Shown piece by piece: positions 35,365-44,242 of a stretch of 64,000 bases of DNA. Position 1 is the stretch's first letter, and every line of letters begins with the position of its first letter. The stretch comes from Frankia umida (GTDB lineage: Bacteria > Actinomycetota > Actinomycetes > Frankiales > Frankiaceae): contig NZ_JALKFT010000004.1 of the NCBI RefSeq assembly GCF_023242945.1, positions 62,001 through 126,000 of the forward strand, in the 5' to 3' direction. The position numbers were made by a program, and so were the translations under genes. The notes beneath the pieces were generated by a model. It searched no databases, was not told the origin of the DNA, and saw nothing but the letters and a program-made list of their open reading frames with translations.

Positions 35365-37041
35365 ATGCGGGTACTGACCTGCGGCGCGGACGCGCTGCTC
35401 GTGGAGGTCGCCGATCTGGACGCGGCCGGCCAGCTCTACGCACATCTTCGGACGGCACCCCCACCGGGCGTCGTCGCGCTCGTCCCGGCCGCCCGCACCG
35501 TCCTGGTCCGCTTCGACCCGGCCCGCACCGATCTCCCCCGCCTACGCCGCCTGCTCGCCGACCCGCCGCCGCCCATCGCCGCCGCCGCCCGCGTTGGCAC
35601 TGGGCCGTCCGGTGCGGTGCGCCTGGACGGGGCGGCGGGCGAGGCGGGGGACCTGCCGACGGTCACGGTTCCCGTCCGCTATGACGGGCCGGACCTCGCC
35701 GAGGTCGCGCGCCTGACCGGGCTGACCCCCGCGCAGGTGATCGACCGGCACATCCGCGGCACGCATCGGGTGGCGTTCTGCGGTTTCGCCCCCGGTTTCG
35801 CCTATGTCTCGGGGCTCGACCCCGACCTGCACCTGCCACGGCGCGACTCACCACGCACCCGCGTCCCCGCCGGTGCGGTCGCGATCGCCGACCAGTTCAC
35901 CGGCATCTACCCTCGGACGTCACCGGGCGGCTGGCATCTGATCGGACGAACCGACCTGGCCGTCTTCGACCTTGACCGCGAGCAGCCCGCGCTGCTCCCC
36001 CCGGGCACCCCCGTCCGCTTCGTCGCCGTGAAACTCCCAGCCACCACCCTCGCCACCCCCGTCCCCCCCACCACCGCCGTCCCCGTGGATGACTCGGGGG
36101 CCGCGAGTACGGGGTCCACCGGGGTGGGGATCGCGCGGGCGAGGTCGGCGACGATCACCGTGGTCTCGCCCGGTCCGCTCGCCACCATCCAGGATCTCGG
36201 CCGGACCGGCCTCGCGCATCTGGGCATCACCGCGGCGGGCGCGCTCGATCGTCACAGCCTGCGCCTGGCCAACCGGCTGGTCGGTAACCGGGCGTCCGCC
36301 GCCGGAATCGAGTGCACCTACGGCGGTCTGGTGGTCACCTTCGACACGCCCAGGCTGATCGCCATCACCGGTGCGCCCTGCCCCATGACCCTCGCCGGAC
36401 GAGCGATCGGCATGAACAGCCCCGTCGAGGTGCCAGCCGGCGCCCAGCTGCGCATCGGCCCGCCCGGGCGGGACGCGCGGACGGGCGGCCTCGAGGATCC
36501 GCGGGCGGCCGGCGTGCGGACGTACCTGGCGATCCGCGGCGGTCTGGACGTACCACCCGTGCTCGGCTCCCGCTCCCGGGATACCCTCGCCGGACTCGGA
36601 CCAGCTCCTCTGGCGGCCGGCGACGTACTCCCCCTCGGTCCCGCGCACGCCGCGCCACCGGTGGTCGACCTGGCGCCGCAGGCCCGCTACCGGGCCACTC
36701 CGACACTTCGCGTCATCCCCGGTCCGCGTGACGACTGGTTCACCCCTGATGCTCTGGCCACCCTGTGGGCGTCCACCTACGAGGTCAGCGCGGACAGCGA
36801 CCGCATCGGCATCCGTCTGCGGGGACCCGCCCTGGCTCGGCATGTCACCGGCGAACTACCGTCGGAAGGCATGGTCGTCGGCGGCATCCAGATCCCCCCG
36901 GACGGCCAGCCGGTCGTGTTCCTCGCCGACCATCCGGTCACCGGCGGCTACCCGGTGATCGGCGTTCTCCCACCGGACGATCTTCCCCTGGCCGCCCAGT
37001 GCCGCCCCGGTCAGCACCTGCGCTTCACCCGCGCTCAGTGA
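35365..37041 (+). CDS. pxpBC: Fused 5-oxoprolinase subunits PxpB-PxpC
   Basis: 558-residue natural fusion. The N-terminal PxpB part (about 1-225, KipI-like) shows HRVAFCGFAPGFAYVSGLDP, PRRDSPRTRVPAGAVAIAD and TSPGGWHLIGRT. The C-terminal PxpC part (from about 265, KipA-like) shows SPGPLATIQDLGRTGLAHLG, GAPCPMTLAG, YLAIRGGLDVPPVLGSRSRD and HPVTGGYPVIGVL. A Pro/Thr/Val linker joins the two. With PxpA it should form the complete ATP-dependent 5-oxoprolinase. ATG 35365 is chosen because the PxpB fold starts there. The stop overlaps the convergent membrane-protein gene by 7 bp. Confidence 0.92.
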   Translation: MRVLTCGADALLVEVADLDAAGQLYAHLRTAPPPGVVALVPAARTVLVRFDPARTDLPRLRRLLADPPPPIAAAARVGTGPSGAVRLDGAAGEAGDLPTVTVPVRYDGPDLAEVARLTGLTPAQVIDRHIRGTHRVAFCGFAPGFAYVSGLDPDLHLPRRDSPRTRVPAGAVAIADQFTGIYPRTSPGGWHLIGRTDLAVFDLDREQPALLPPGTPVRFVAVKLPATTLATPVPPTTAVPVDDSGAASTGSTGVGIARARSATITVVSPGPLATIQDLGRTGLAHLGITAAGALDRHSLRLANRLVGNRASAAGIECTYGGLVVTFDTPRLIAITGAPCPMTLAGRAIGMNSPVEVPAGAQLRIGPPGRDARTGGLEDPRAAGVRTYLAIRGGLDVPPVLGSRSRDTLAGLGPAPLAAGDVLPLGPAHAAPPVVDLAPQARYRATPTLRVIPGPRDDWFTPDALATLWASTYEVSADSDRIGIRLRGPALARHVTGELPSEGMVVGGIQIPPDGQPVVFLADHPVTGGYPVIGVLPPDDLPLAAQCRPGQHLRFTRAQ

Positions 37042-38084
37042 GGAGCGCGATGCCGATGACGACGGTGACCAAAAGCACCCGTGTTCTCGCCCTCCGCAAC
37101 GGCGCCGTCCTGATCCGCGGCCTGACCGTCGGGCGTCACCCCTGGACGATCGCTCGGGTAGACCTCTGACTCCGCGATGGCCGCCGGGACATCCCCGGTG
37201 GGCCCCTGCGCACCCCGCGCGCCATACGGCTGCGCCCCCTGATCCGCGTAGCCCTGGGTGCCATACGGCTGCGCCCCCTGACCGGTGTGGCCCTGGGTGC
37301 CGTACTGCTGCGCGCTCTGGTCGGTGTAGCCCTGGGTGCCATACGGCTGCGCGCCCTGATCGGTGTAGCCCTGGGTGCCATACTGCTGCGCGCCCTGATC
37401 GGTGTAGCCCTGGGTGCCATACTGCTGCGCGCTCTGGTCGGCGTATGGCTGCGCGCCCTGGCCGGTATAGCCCTGGGAGGCGCCGTAGCCCTGGGCGCCG
37501 TAGGCCTGGTTGGGGTCGTAGCTCTGGGCGTCGCGGTTCGCGGCTTCACTCTGGGTGCGTTGCAGGCGGCGTTCACGGTGCTGGCGGGCGGCGGCGACAT
37601 CGCGCACGCCGCGCACGCTGAGCCGTCCCCAGGCGGTCGCACCGAGGAACACGATCATCGCGCCGAGACCGTAGAAGAAGGTCAGCCACTCGAAGGCCTG
37701 GCGCACCGAACCGCCGCGCGGGAAGCCCAGCGCACCCAGATGCAGGGGGCCGGCGAGGGTCGGACCGACGATGAACCAGGTGCCGGCCGCGATGGCGAGC
37801 CAGGCGCCCAGTGCCGCGGTGGCGCGGTTGGCGCTCAGCAGCAGCAGGAGTCCGCCGGCGAAGGCCGCGAGGCCAGGCAGCAACTCCAGCCAGAAGCGTG
37901 CCGAGCTCCACGTCCAGGCGGAATCCTGGGTGAAGCCGAAGTCGAAGGCCGGGCCGATGAACGGGATCAGCGCCCCCCAGATCCCAAGCAGCATCAGCAG
38001 CACTCCGCTGAGCGCCCCACGGCTACGCGGGATGCGCCATCTGCCCAGCCCTCGGCTACCTGTGTCGGTGACCGGTGCGGCCAT
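37035..38084 (-). CDS. Four-span membrane protein with QGYTDQGAQ repeat tail
   Basis: 349 residues, no recognised family. After a short N-terminus come four hydrophobic spans between about 20 and 150 (GVLLMLLGIWGALIPFIG, LLPGLAAFAGGLLLLLSA, ALGAWLAIAAGTWFIVG, LTFFYGLGAMIVFLGAT). A basic stretch then leads to a Gln/Tyr/Gly-rich tail with five to six 13-residue repeats of the type QGYTDQGAQ(P/Q)YGT. The repeat DNA has a 39-bp period. ATG 38084 has GGGAGGGAG upstream. The fold is like small Trp/Phe-rich actinobacterial membrane proteins of unknown role. The tail looks disordered and prion-like, so copy number may vary between strains. Confidence 0.75.
   Translation of the reverse strand: MAAPVTDTGSRGLGRWRIPRSRGALSGVLLMLLGIWGALIPFIGPAFDFGFTQDSAWTWSSARFWLELLPGLAAFAGGLLLLLSANRATAALGAWLAIAAGTWFIVGPTLAGPLHLGALGFPRGGSVRQAFEWLTFFYGLGAMIVFLGATAWGRLSVRGVRDVAAARQHRERRLQRTQSEAANRDAQSYDPNQAYGAQGYGASQGYTGQGAQPYADQSAQQYGTQGYTDQGAQQYGTQGYTDQGAQPYGTQGYTDQSAQQYGTQGHTGQGAQPYGTQGYADQGAQPYGARGAQGPTGDVPAAIAESEVYPSDRPGVTPDGQAADQDGAVAEGENTGAFGHRRHRHRAPH
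37212..37470. repeat. 39-bp in-frame tandem repeats
   Basis: Five to six copies of a 39-bp unit built around CCCTGGGTGCCATACGGCTG lie back to back inside the membrane-protein gene. They encode 13-residue units on the minus strand. The copies differ at a few positions, alternating Gln/Pro and Gly/Ser, so it is an ageing repeat array rather than a sequencing artefact. It has no spacers and is not a CRISPR. Confidence 0.9.
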
Positions 38085-38477
38085 AACCCGCTCCCTCCCT
38101 GCGCTGGTGGTGGCGGTGGCTGTGACGCCAGGCCATATCAGCAGGGTGCCCCGCGGGAACGCACCAAACCAGCAGGTCAGAGACGATGTGGCGGCGGGCG
38201 ACGAACCCGGACGACGATCATGGACGGATGATGCGAACCATTCGCGGCAGCCGACGGCCACACACCACGGACCACATTTGAGTGATAGATATCACACGAA
38301 TAATCGAACCTAATGACCGGATGACCATCGCTGCACGTCGCGTGCGGGTTTCGCCACCGTAGCCACCCGATCATTCCGGGGTGAACTACGCCTGTTAGCA
38401 TAAACAGCCCGCAGGGTCCACCGTTATAGTGATCTTCACCGGAACGATCGTCGCGCGCTGCCGCTGGAGGACCGCTC
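38085..38477. other. AT-richer divergent regulatory region
   Basis: 393 bp between the repeat-tailed membrane protein (minus) and the GntR regulator (plus), with clearly lower GC from about 38270 to 38440. It contains the palindrome GTGATA-GA-TATCAC (38282-38295) and a TATAGT hexamer at 38425-38430 upstream of the regulator. No gene is supported. Confidence 0.5.
38282..38295. promoter_or_regulatory. Palindromic operator candidate GTGATA-N2-TATCAC
   Basis: Perfect 6-bp inverted repeat with a 2-bp centre in the AT-rich part of the divergent region. It is 187 bp upstream of the GntR-family gene and 198 bp upstream of the membrane-protein gene. GntR/FadR regulators usually bind short palindromes near their own promoter, so self-regulation is plausible. 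This is position-based inference. Confidence 0.45.
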
Positions 38478-39347
38478 ATGGTCGATGTCCGCTCGATTGC
38501 CGCGCGGCCGCCCGTCGCCACCGCCCGCGGGGGCAAGCTGGTTTCGCCCCCCTCCGCGCAGGTGGAAGCACCGCTGCCGGCGAGAGCGCCGCTGCCAGTG
38601 GGGGCGTCACCGATCGGGCGGCAGGTCCGGGTGCCGAAGACCGCCGAGCTCGTGGCCGGCCAGCTGCGGCGCCGGATCATCCGGGGCGAACTCGCCGAAG
38701 GCGACGCGCTGCCCCCCGAGCCGACGTTGATGACGCAGTTCGGGGTGTCGCGGCCCACGTTGCGCGAGGCGTTCCGGGTCCTCGAGGCGGAGGCGCTGAT
38801 CTCCGTGCGCCGGGGAGCACACGGTGGGGCGCGGGTGCATGCGCCGAGTCCGGCGGTGGCCGCCCGTTACGCCGGGCTCGTCCTCGAACATCGAGGTGCG
38901 ACCCTGGGTGACGTCCACCAGGCCAGCAGTGTTCTCGAGCCGCCGTGCGCCGCCCAGCTCGCCGAACGCCGCGACCCCGCGGACGCGGCGGAACTGCGCC
39001 GCTGCCTGGCCCAGGCCGACACCACCGTCGACTGCGATGCCCTCGCCGCGGCCCAGGCCGAGTTCCACCTCACGCTGGTCCGGCTCACCGGCAACCACTC
39101 GCTGGCCCTCGTCACGGACATGCTGCAGCACCTGGTCGAGATCGCCAACGCGCAGCAGGCCACCCATCCCGTCAACACCGAACCGCACGCCGACGCCACC
39201 CGTGTGACGCACGCCCGGCTCATCGAGCTGATCGAGACCGGAGACGCCGCGGCGGCGGCCGACCACTGGCGCTCCCATCTGGCCGCGCCGGAGCACGCCA
39301 TCCCCGGCGGTCCCGCCGACAGCTGCCTGCTCGACCTCCTCGGCTGA
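38478..39347 (+). CDS. GntR-family regulator, FadR subfamily (FCD domain)
   Basis: 289-residue transcription factor. After a disordered 50-residue start comes a winged helix (TAELVAGQLRRRIIRGELAE, LPPEPTLMTQFGVSRPTLRE, AFRVLEAEALISVRRG), then an all-helical FCD ligand domain (about 130-275). That domain has metal/ligand His candidates in AEFHLTLVRLTGNHSL and THARLIELIETGD. FadR-type proteins sense organic or fatty acids. ATG 38478 has GGAGGA upstream. The 5-oxoprolinase genes are close but separated by the membrane-protein gene, so a link is uncertain. Confidence 0.87.
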   Translation: MVDVRSIAARPPVATARGGKLVSPPSAQVEAPLPARAPLPVGASPIGRQVRVPKTAELVAGQLRRRIIRGELAEGDALPPEPTLMTQFGVSRPTLREAFRVLEAEALISVRRGAHGGARVHAPSPAVAARYAGLVLEHRGATLGDVHQASSVLEPPCAAQLAERRDPADAAELRRCLAQADTTVDCDALAAAQAEFHLTLVRLTGNHSLALVTDMLQHLVEIANAQQATHPVNTEPHADATRVTHARLIELIETGDAAAAADHWRSHLAAPEHAIPGGPADSCLLDLLG

Positions 39348-39366
39348 TCGCGGCCCCCGCGGGCGA

Positions 39367-40803
39367 TCAGCTCACGGGACGGTGGGCGGCGGGCCAGACC
39401 GTCCACTGGGTGACGGGCATCGCTGGCCGCCAACCGGTGAACCCACCCACCGGCGAGGCGCGGCTCACCGCGAGCCGGACCAGTTCCCCACCACAACGCG
39501 CGTACCACTCGGCGAGCACGGTCTCCGACTCGAGAGTCACCGCGTTGACGACGAGCCGGCGACGGTCCCAGCGACCCCGGCCACCGCCGTCGTCGCGGTC
39601 ATGGTCCTCGTTGCTGTCGGCGTGCAGAGCGGTCCAACAGGCCTCGAGCACTCCGGGGGCGCTCACTCCGCCACCCACGAAGATCGCGTCCGGGCGGGGC
39701 AGGGCGGCCAGGTCCCGCGGGGCACGTCCGTCCACGACACGCAGGTGCGGGACGCCGAGCCGGGCCGCGTTGCGCCGAATCCGCTCGGCTCGCTCCGGTC
39801 GCGGCTCGATCGCGATCGCTCGCGCGTGGGCGTGTGTGCGCAGCCACTCGATCGCGACGCTGCCGCTGCCCGCACCCACATCCCACAGCAGTTCGCCCGG
39901 CGCGGGGGCGAGCCGGGCGAGGGTCAGCGCACGGATCTCCCGCTTGGTGATCTGCCCGTCATGCTCGAACGCGTCATCCGGGAGCCCCGGCACCCGGGGA
40001 AGGTACCTACCGTCCGGTTCCAGCACGGCCTCGACCGCGATGATGTTGAGATCCGCCACCGCGGCGGAGTCGGCGCTGGCCCAGTGACGCGCGCCGGCCA
40101 CCTGACGGTCCTCGTCGGACGCGCCAAGCCGGGACAGCACCGTCAGCGCGCTGGCGCCGTATCCGCTGTCGACCAGCAGCGCCGCCACCGCCGCCGGTGT
40201 CGATCGATCGGCGCTGAGGACCAGCATCCGCCGCCCCGGTGCGAGGACGAGTCGGATCTGATCCAGGGCGCGGCCGACGACGCTGACCACGTCGACGTCC
40301 TGCGACGCCCAGCCCAGCCGCGCGCACGCCAGACTGACCGACGACGGATGCGCCACCACCCGCACCCGCGCCGCCCCCAGCAGCCGTACCAGTGTCACCC
40401 CGATGCCGTAGTACATCGGATCGCCGCTGGCCAGTACGCACACCCCGCCGGGCGCGGCCCCCTCGACGTGTTCCGCCAGCAGCCCCGGCAGTGCCGGCAG
40501 CAACGGCGATGGCCACTCGATCCGCCGAGCACCGGGCGGCAAGCCGTCATCGGTCACCGAGGTGGACGTCCGCACGGGCAGGTCGGCGAGCTGGCGGCGG
40601 GATCCGAACACGACCGGCGCCACCCGTAGCACCCCGCGCGCCTCAGGCGACAGGCCGGCCCAGCCGTCCGCCCCGATACCGACGACGGTCACGGTCCCTC
40701 GCGGAACAGCCCCTCGCGGAACAGCCCCGTGCGGAACGGACTCGTGCGGAACGGACTCGCGTGGATCCGAACGTCGCGGCTCCGCACGCGCAGGTGTGGA
40801 CAC
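39367..40803 (-). CDS. cobL: Precorrin-6Y C5,15-methyltransferase (decarboxylating) CobL
   Basis: 478-residue bifunctional enzyme of aerobic cobalamin synthesis that methylates precorrin-6Y at C5 and C15 and decarboxylates it. The N-terminal CbiE-like domain has VTVVGIGADGWAGLSPEAR and VCVLASGDPMYYGIGVTLV. The C-terminal CbiT-like domain has KREIRALTLARLAPAPGE, LWDVGAGSGSVAIEW and RPDAIFVGGGVS. No other cob gene is in the window. It starts at GTG 40803 with no clear ribosome site; the enzyme core begins about 38 residues later, after 15-bp repeats encoding ESVPH/GAVPR units. The real start could lie inside that stretch. Confidence 0.92.
   Translation of the reverse strand: MSTPARAEPRRSDPRESVPHESVPHGAVPRGAVPRGTVTVVGIGADGWAGLSPEARGVLRVAPVVFGSRRQLADLPVRTSTSVTDDGLPPGARRIEWPSPLLPALPGLLAEHVEGAAPGGVCVLASGDPMYYGIGVTLVRLLGAARVRVVAHPSSVSLACARLGWASQDVDVVSVVGRALDQIRLVLAPGRRMLVLSADRSTPAAVAALLVDSGYGASALTVLSRLGASDEDRQVAGARHWASADSAAVADLNIIAVEAVLEPDGRYLPRVPGLPDDAFEHDGQITKREIRALTLARLAPAPGELLWDVGAGSGSVAIEWLRTHAHARAIAIEPRPERAERIRRNAARLGVPHLRVVDGRAPRDLAALPRPDAIFVGGGVSAPGVLEACWTALHADSNEDHDRDDGGGRGRWDRRRLVVNAVTLESETVLAEWYARCGGELVRLAVSRASPVGGFTGWRPAMPVTQWTVWPAAHRPVS
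40695..40770. repeat. 15-bp in-frame repeats at cobL N-terminus
   Basis: Five 15-bp units of the type CCCTCGCGGAACAGC / CTCGTGCGGAACGGA encode the ESVPHESVPHGAVPRGAVPR stretch before the CobL domain. They lie between the annotated start and the conserved enzyme core. Their length keeps the frame. Confidence 0.8.
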
Positions 40804-40948
40804 AACACGTCACAGTAGCCGGGCCGGCGGGCAGCCACGATCCATCGACGCGGACGGGCGGAGGTGGACGGAAGGTCGGCGGTGAGCGGCGGTGGGTGTG
40901 ATGGCGCAACCGCAGGCCGCGGGCGGTGTCTTCCGGGAGGATGCTCGG

Positions 40949-42362
40949 GTGAGCCTGAGCCTGTTTCCCCCGCTGGACATCGATCATGACGCTCCGTCGG
41001 TGCAGGTGGGTGATGTCGTGCTGTCACGTGCCGAGCTGTTCGGCGCGGCCGGAGCCGTCGCCCGCCGGGTCGCCGGTGCGTCCGCGGCGGCGGTGTACGG
41101 GGAGGCGTCGGCGGCCACGATCGTGGCGATCCTCGGCTGTCTGCTGGCCGGGGTGCCGGCGGTTCCCGTCCCACCGGATTCGGGGCCGCGGGAGCGGGAG
41201 CACTTCCTTCGCGACAGCGGCGCGGTGCTGATGCTGGGCGACCCGCCCTGGGCGGACCTGCCGGTGCCGGTGATCCCCGTCGACGTGCGTGCCCGCGCCG
41301 ACTTCGCCGCGCCGAACCCGACCGTGGACCAGCCGGCGGGCGGGTCTTCGGCGGCCCCGCCAGCGCTGGTTCTCTACACGTCGGGGACGACAGGCGCGCC
41401 CAAGGGGGTCATGGTGCCCGCGGCCGCGATCGCCGCCGATCTCGACGCGCTCGCCGATGCCTGGGCGTGGACGCCGCAGGACACCCTCGTCCACGGTCTG
41501 CCGATCTTCCATGTCCATGGGCTGGTGCTCGGGGTGTTCGGGCCGCTGCGGGTCGGGAGCCGGCTCATCCACACGGTGCGCCCGACACCGACGGCATATG
41601 CGGCGGCGGGGGGCAGCCTGTACTTCGGTGTGCCGACGGTGTGGTCGAGGGTCTGCGAGGATCCGAGCAGCGCGCGGGCGCTGCGGGCGGCGAGGCTGCT
41701 CGTCTCGGGGAGCGCTCCCCTGCCCGTGCCGGTGATCGAGCGGATGCGGGAACTCACCGGCGTCGCGCCGGTCGAGCGGTACGGCATGACCGAGACGCTG
41801 ATCACCACCAGTGCCCGGTGTGCGCACCCGGCTCGTCGACGACGAGACGGGCGAGCCGCTGCCGCACGACGCGCACAGCATCGGCGAACTGCAGATCCAG
41901 GGCTCGACCCTGTTCGACGGCTACCTCAACCGTCCGGAGGCCACCGCCGGCTCCTTCACCGCGGACGGCTGGTTCCGCACCGGGGACGCCGCCGTGATCG
42001 ACGCCGACGGTAACCATCGCATCGTCGGACGACGCTCCACCGACCTGATCAAGTCCGGTGGTTACCGGATCGGCGCCGGTGAGGTCGAAGCGGTGTTGCT
42101 GGCGCATCCGGCGGTCCGGGAGGTGGCGGTGGTCGGACTACCGGATGCCGATCTCGGCCAGCGCATCGCCGCGTTCGTCGTGGCGGCCGGCGGCGAGGCG
42201 GGTGGCGAGGCCACCCCCGAACGCGCCGAACTCGTCGACTTCGTCGCCCGGGAGCTGTCGGTGCACAAGCGGCCGCGGGAGATCTACTTCGTCGCGGAGC
42301 TGCCCCGTAACGCGATCGGCAAGGTCCGCAAGTCGGCGCTGACCCCGCCGTCCACCACCTGA
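40949..42362 (+). pseudogene. Acyl/malonyl-CoA synthetase (MatB-like), frameshifted by short deletion
   Basis: Two frames together make one AMP-forming CoA ligase. The first (40949 to about 41819) has the P-loop VLYTSGTTGAPKGVMVP, GLPIFHVHGLVLGVFGPL and VERYGMTETLITTSAR. The second (from about 41811) resumes with PGVRTRLVDDETGEPLP, DGWFRTGDAAVID, GRRSTDLIKSGGYRIGAGEV and a C-terminal NAIGKVRKSAL with the catalytic Lys. The intact family has about 14 more residues between TSAR and PGV, so roughly 41-47 nt are missing and the frame changes. GTG 40949 has GGGAGG 8 nt upstream. It is nonfunctional unless the deletion is an assembly error. Confidence 0.85.
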
Positions 42363-44242
42363 GCCACCGTCGGCCGGCGGTCGGTCGGCCGGCTGGCGGC
42401 CGACCCGCTGCTGGACGCGGCGAGACGCCGGTAGAACGGGCTGGTCGCCATCAGTGCGTCGTGCGAGCCCTGGGCGCGGACCCGTCCGGCGTCCAGGACG
42501 ACGATGTGGTCGGCGGCCCGGACGGTGGAGATACGGTGCGCGATGACCAGCAGGGCTCGTTCGGCGGCGATCCGGCGCATCACCCGCGTCAGAGCGTGTT
42601 CGTTGACGCTGTCGAGCTGCGAGGTCGGTTCGTCGAGCAGGAGCACGGCGGGGCGCGGGAGCAGCGCGCGGGCGATCGCGACGCGCTGACGTTCGCCGCC
42701 GGAGAGCAGGACACCGTGGTCACCGACGGGTGTGGCGAGCCCGTCGGGTAGCCGGGCGACCAGGTCGCGCAGGCCGGCCGCGGCGACGACCTCGTCGACA
42801 TCCGCCTCGGTGGCCTCCGGCGCGGCGTAGGTGATGTTGTCCCGCAGGGTGCCGTGCAACACCGGTGTGCTCTGTTCGACGAGGTTGACCCGGGCGCGGG
42901 CGCGGTGGCGCGGGATCGAGCGGATGTCGTGCCCGTCCACCAGCAGCTGACCGGCATCCGGCTCGTAGAACCGTTCGACCAGTTCAAGGATGGTGGACTT
43001 GCCCGCCCCGGACGGCCCGACGAGGGCCACCTGTCCGCACCGCGGCACCTCGAACGACACTCCGCGCAGAACCGGTTGTATTCCGTAGCCGAACCAGACG
43101 TCCCGCAGCTCCAACGCCAGCGCGGACGAACTCGCGTCCACCCTGGTGGGACGGCCCACGGTCGTGGGACGGTTCGGGCGGGCGGGCGGCCTGGGCACCG
43201 TGGTCCAGCCCGACAGTGCTGTGGCTGGCGCGGCCCGCTTCGGCGCGCGCACCGCGACGGTACTCAGGGGGCCGATCTCGGTGGGCTCGTCGGTCTCCCG
43301 CGGCAGGGTGAACACCGCGTTGACCCGGCTCAGCGCGCCGAGTCCGCGTTGGATGGTCGCGGCGGACTCGACCAGCTGGCCCAGCGGCATCACCAGGTAG
43401 GTGGCGTACAGCAGGAACGCGACCAGGCTGCCCAGCGTCGCCGACCCGCGGGCCACCAGCACCCCGCCGACGAGCAGGACGACGAGCACGCTGCCCTGCA
43501 CCGCGAGCTGCATCGCCGGCGCGATGATCGAGTCCAGCGTCGCCATCCGCAGACCGGCCTGGTAGGCGGAGTCGGCATGCGCGCCGATGCGGGCGGCCTC
43601 GCGGCTTTCCGCCTGGTTCGCCCGGACGGTACGCACCGCGGTCAGGGCGCGTTCGAGGTCGGCCGTCATCGCGCCGACGCTGGCCTGGCCGCGTTCGGAC
43701 ACCGACCGGATGCGTGACAAGGCGGCCAGCACGACCGTCCCGGCGACCAGGACGACCGCGAGGACCAGCAGGAACAGCCAGGCGTTGAGCCAGACCATCA
43801 GCGCGATCGCGCCGACGACGCCGATGGTGCTCGTGACGAGCGCGGTGAAGCTGAAGGCGACCGCCTCACGCACCACGGTCGTGTCGGTGTTCGCCCGAGA
43901 GATCAGGTCACCCATCCGGCGGGTGTCGAGCACCCTGATCCGCAGCCGTAGCACCTGGTCGATCAGGCGTTGCCGCAGGCTGAGCAGAATCGACTGGCCG
44001 GTGCGTTCCAGCAGGTAGTGCCCGGCGGTGTCGGCGATCGCCTGCCCGACGAACAGGCCGAGCAGCGCACCGATGACCCACAGCGGTATGCCGCCGGCCT
44101 GGGCGTCGTCGATCACCCGCATCACCAGCAGCGGCTGGAGCACACCGATCCCGGTGCCGATGATCGTCAGCCCCGTGGCCACCCCGATCGGACGGCCATG
44201 CCCGCGCAGCAGCACCCACAGCTCCCCCAGCCCGCCGCGCAT
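42284..44242 (-). CDS. Lasso peptide ABC exporter (D protein)
   Basis: 652-residue homodimer-type exporter. Residues about 10-310 form a six-span membrane domain (GVATGLTIIGTGIGVLQPLL, LNAWLFLLVLAVVLVAGTV). The ATPase follows from about 390: Walker A GPSGAGKST, Q-loop region NLVEQSTPVLHGT, signature LLSGGERQRVAIARAL, Walker B VLLLDEPTSQLDS and the H-loop LLVIAHRIST. There is no C39 peptidase domain, as expected where B2 does the leader cleavage. The ATG shares one base with the B2 stop. It should export the mature peptide and give self-immunity. The last about 26 residues run antisense over the broken CoA-ligase gene. Confidence 0.9.
   Translation of the reverse strand: MRGGLGELWVLLRGHGRPIGVATGLTIIGTGIGVLQPLLVMRVIDDAQAGGIPLWVIGALLGLFVGQAIADTAGHYLLERTGQSILLSLRQRLIDQVLRLRIRVLDTRRMGDLISRANTDTTVVREAVAFSFTALVTSTIGVVGAIALMVWLNAWLFLLVLAVVLVAGTVVLAALSRIRSVSERGQASVGAMTADLERALTAVRTVRANQAESREAARIGAHADSAYQAGLRMATLDSIIAPAMQLAVQGSVLVVLLVGGVLVARGSATLGSLVAFLLYATYLVMPLGQLVESAATIQRGLGALSRVNAVFTLPRETDEPTEIGPLSTVAVRAPKRAAPATALSGWTTVPRPPARPNRPTTVGRPTRVDASSSALALELRDVWFGYGIQPVLRGVSFEVPRCGQVALVGPSGAGKSTILELVERFYEPDAGQLLVDGHDIRSIPRHRARARVNLVEQSTPVLHGTLRDNITYAAPEATEADVDEVVAAAGLRDLVARLPDGLATPVGDHGVLLSGGERQRVAIARALLPRPAVLLLDEPTSQLDSVNEHALTRVMRRIAAERALLVIAHRISTVRAADHIVVLDAGRVRAQGSHDALMATSPFYRRLAASSSGSAASRPTDRRPTVAQVVDGGVSADLRTLPIALRGSSATK

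Noticed and set aside
37050..37169. 39-codon frame after pxpBC with AGGAG 4 nt before its ATG
   Set aside because: It lies wholly antisense to the C-terminal part of the membrane-protein gene, has no similarity I recognise and may be chance in GC-rich DNA. The ribosome site alone is not enough.
37212..37470. Regular repeats that could suggest a CRISPR array
   Set aside because: Units are contiguous with no unique spacers and translate as a protein repeat; no cas genes are present.
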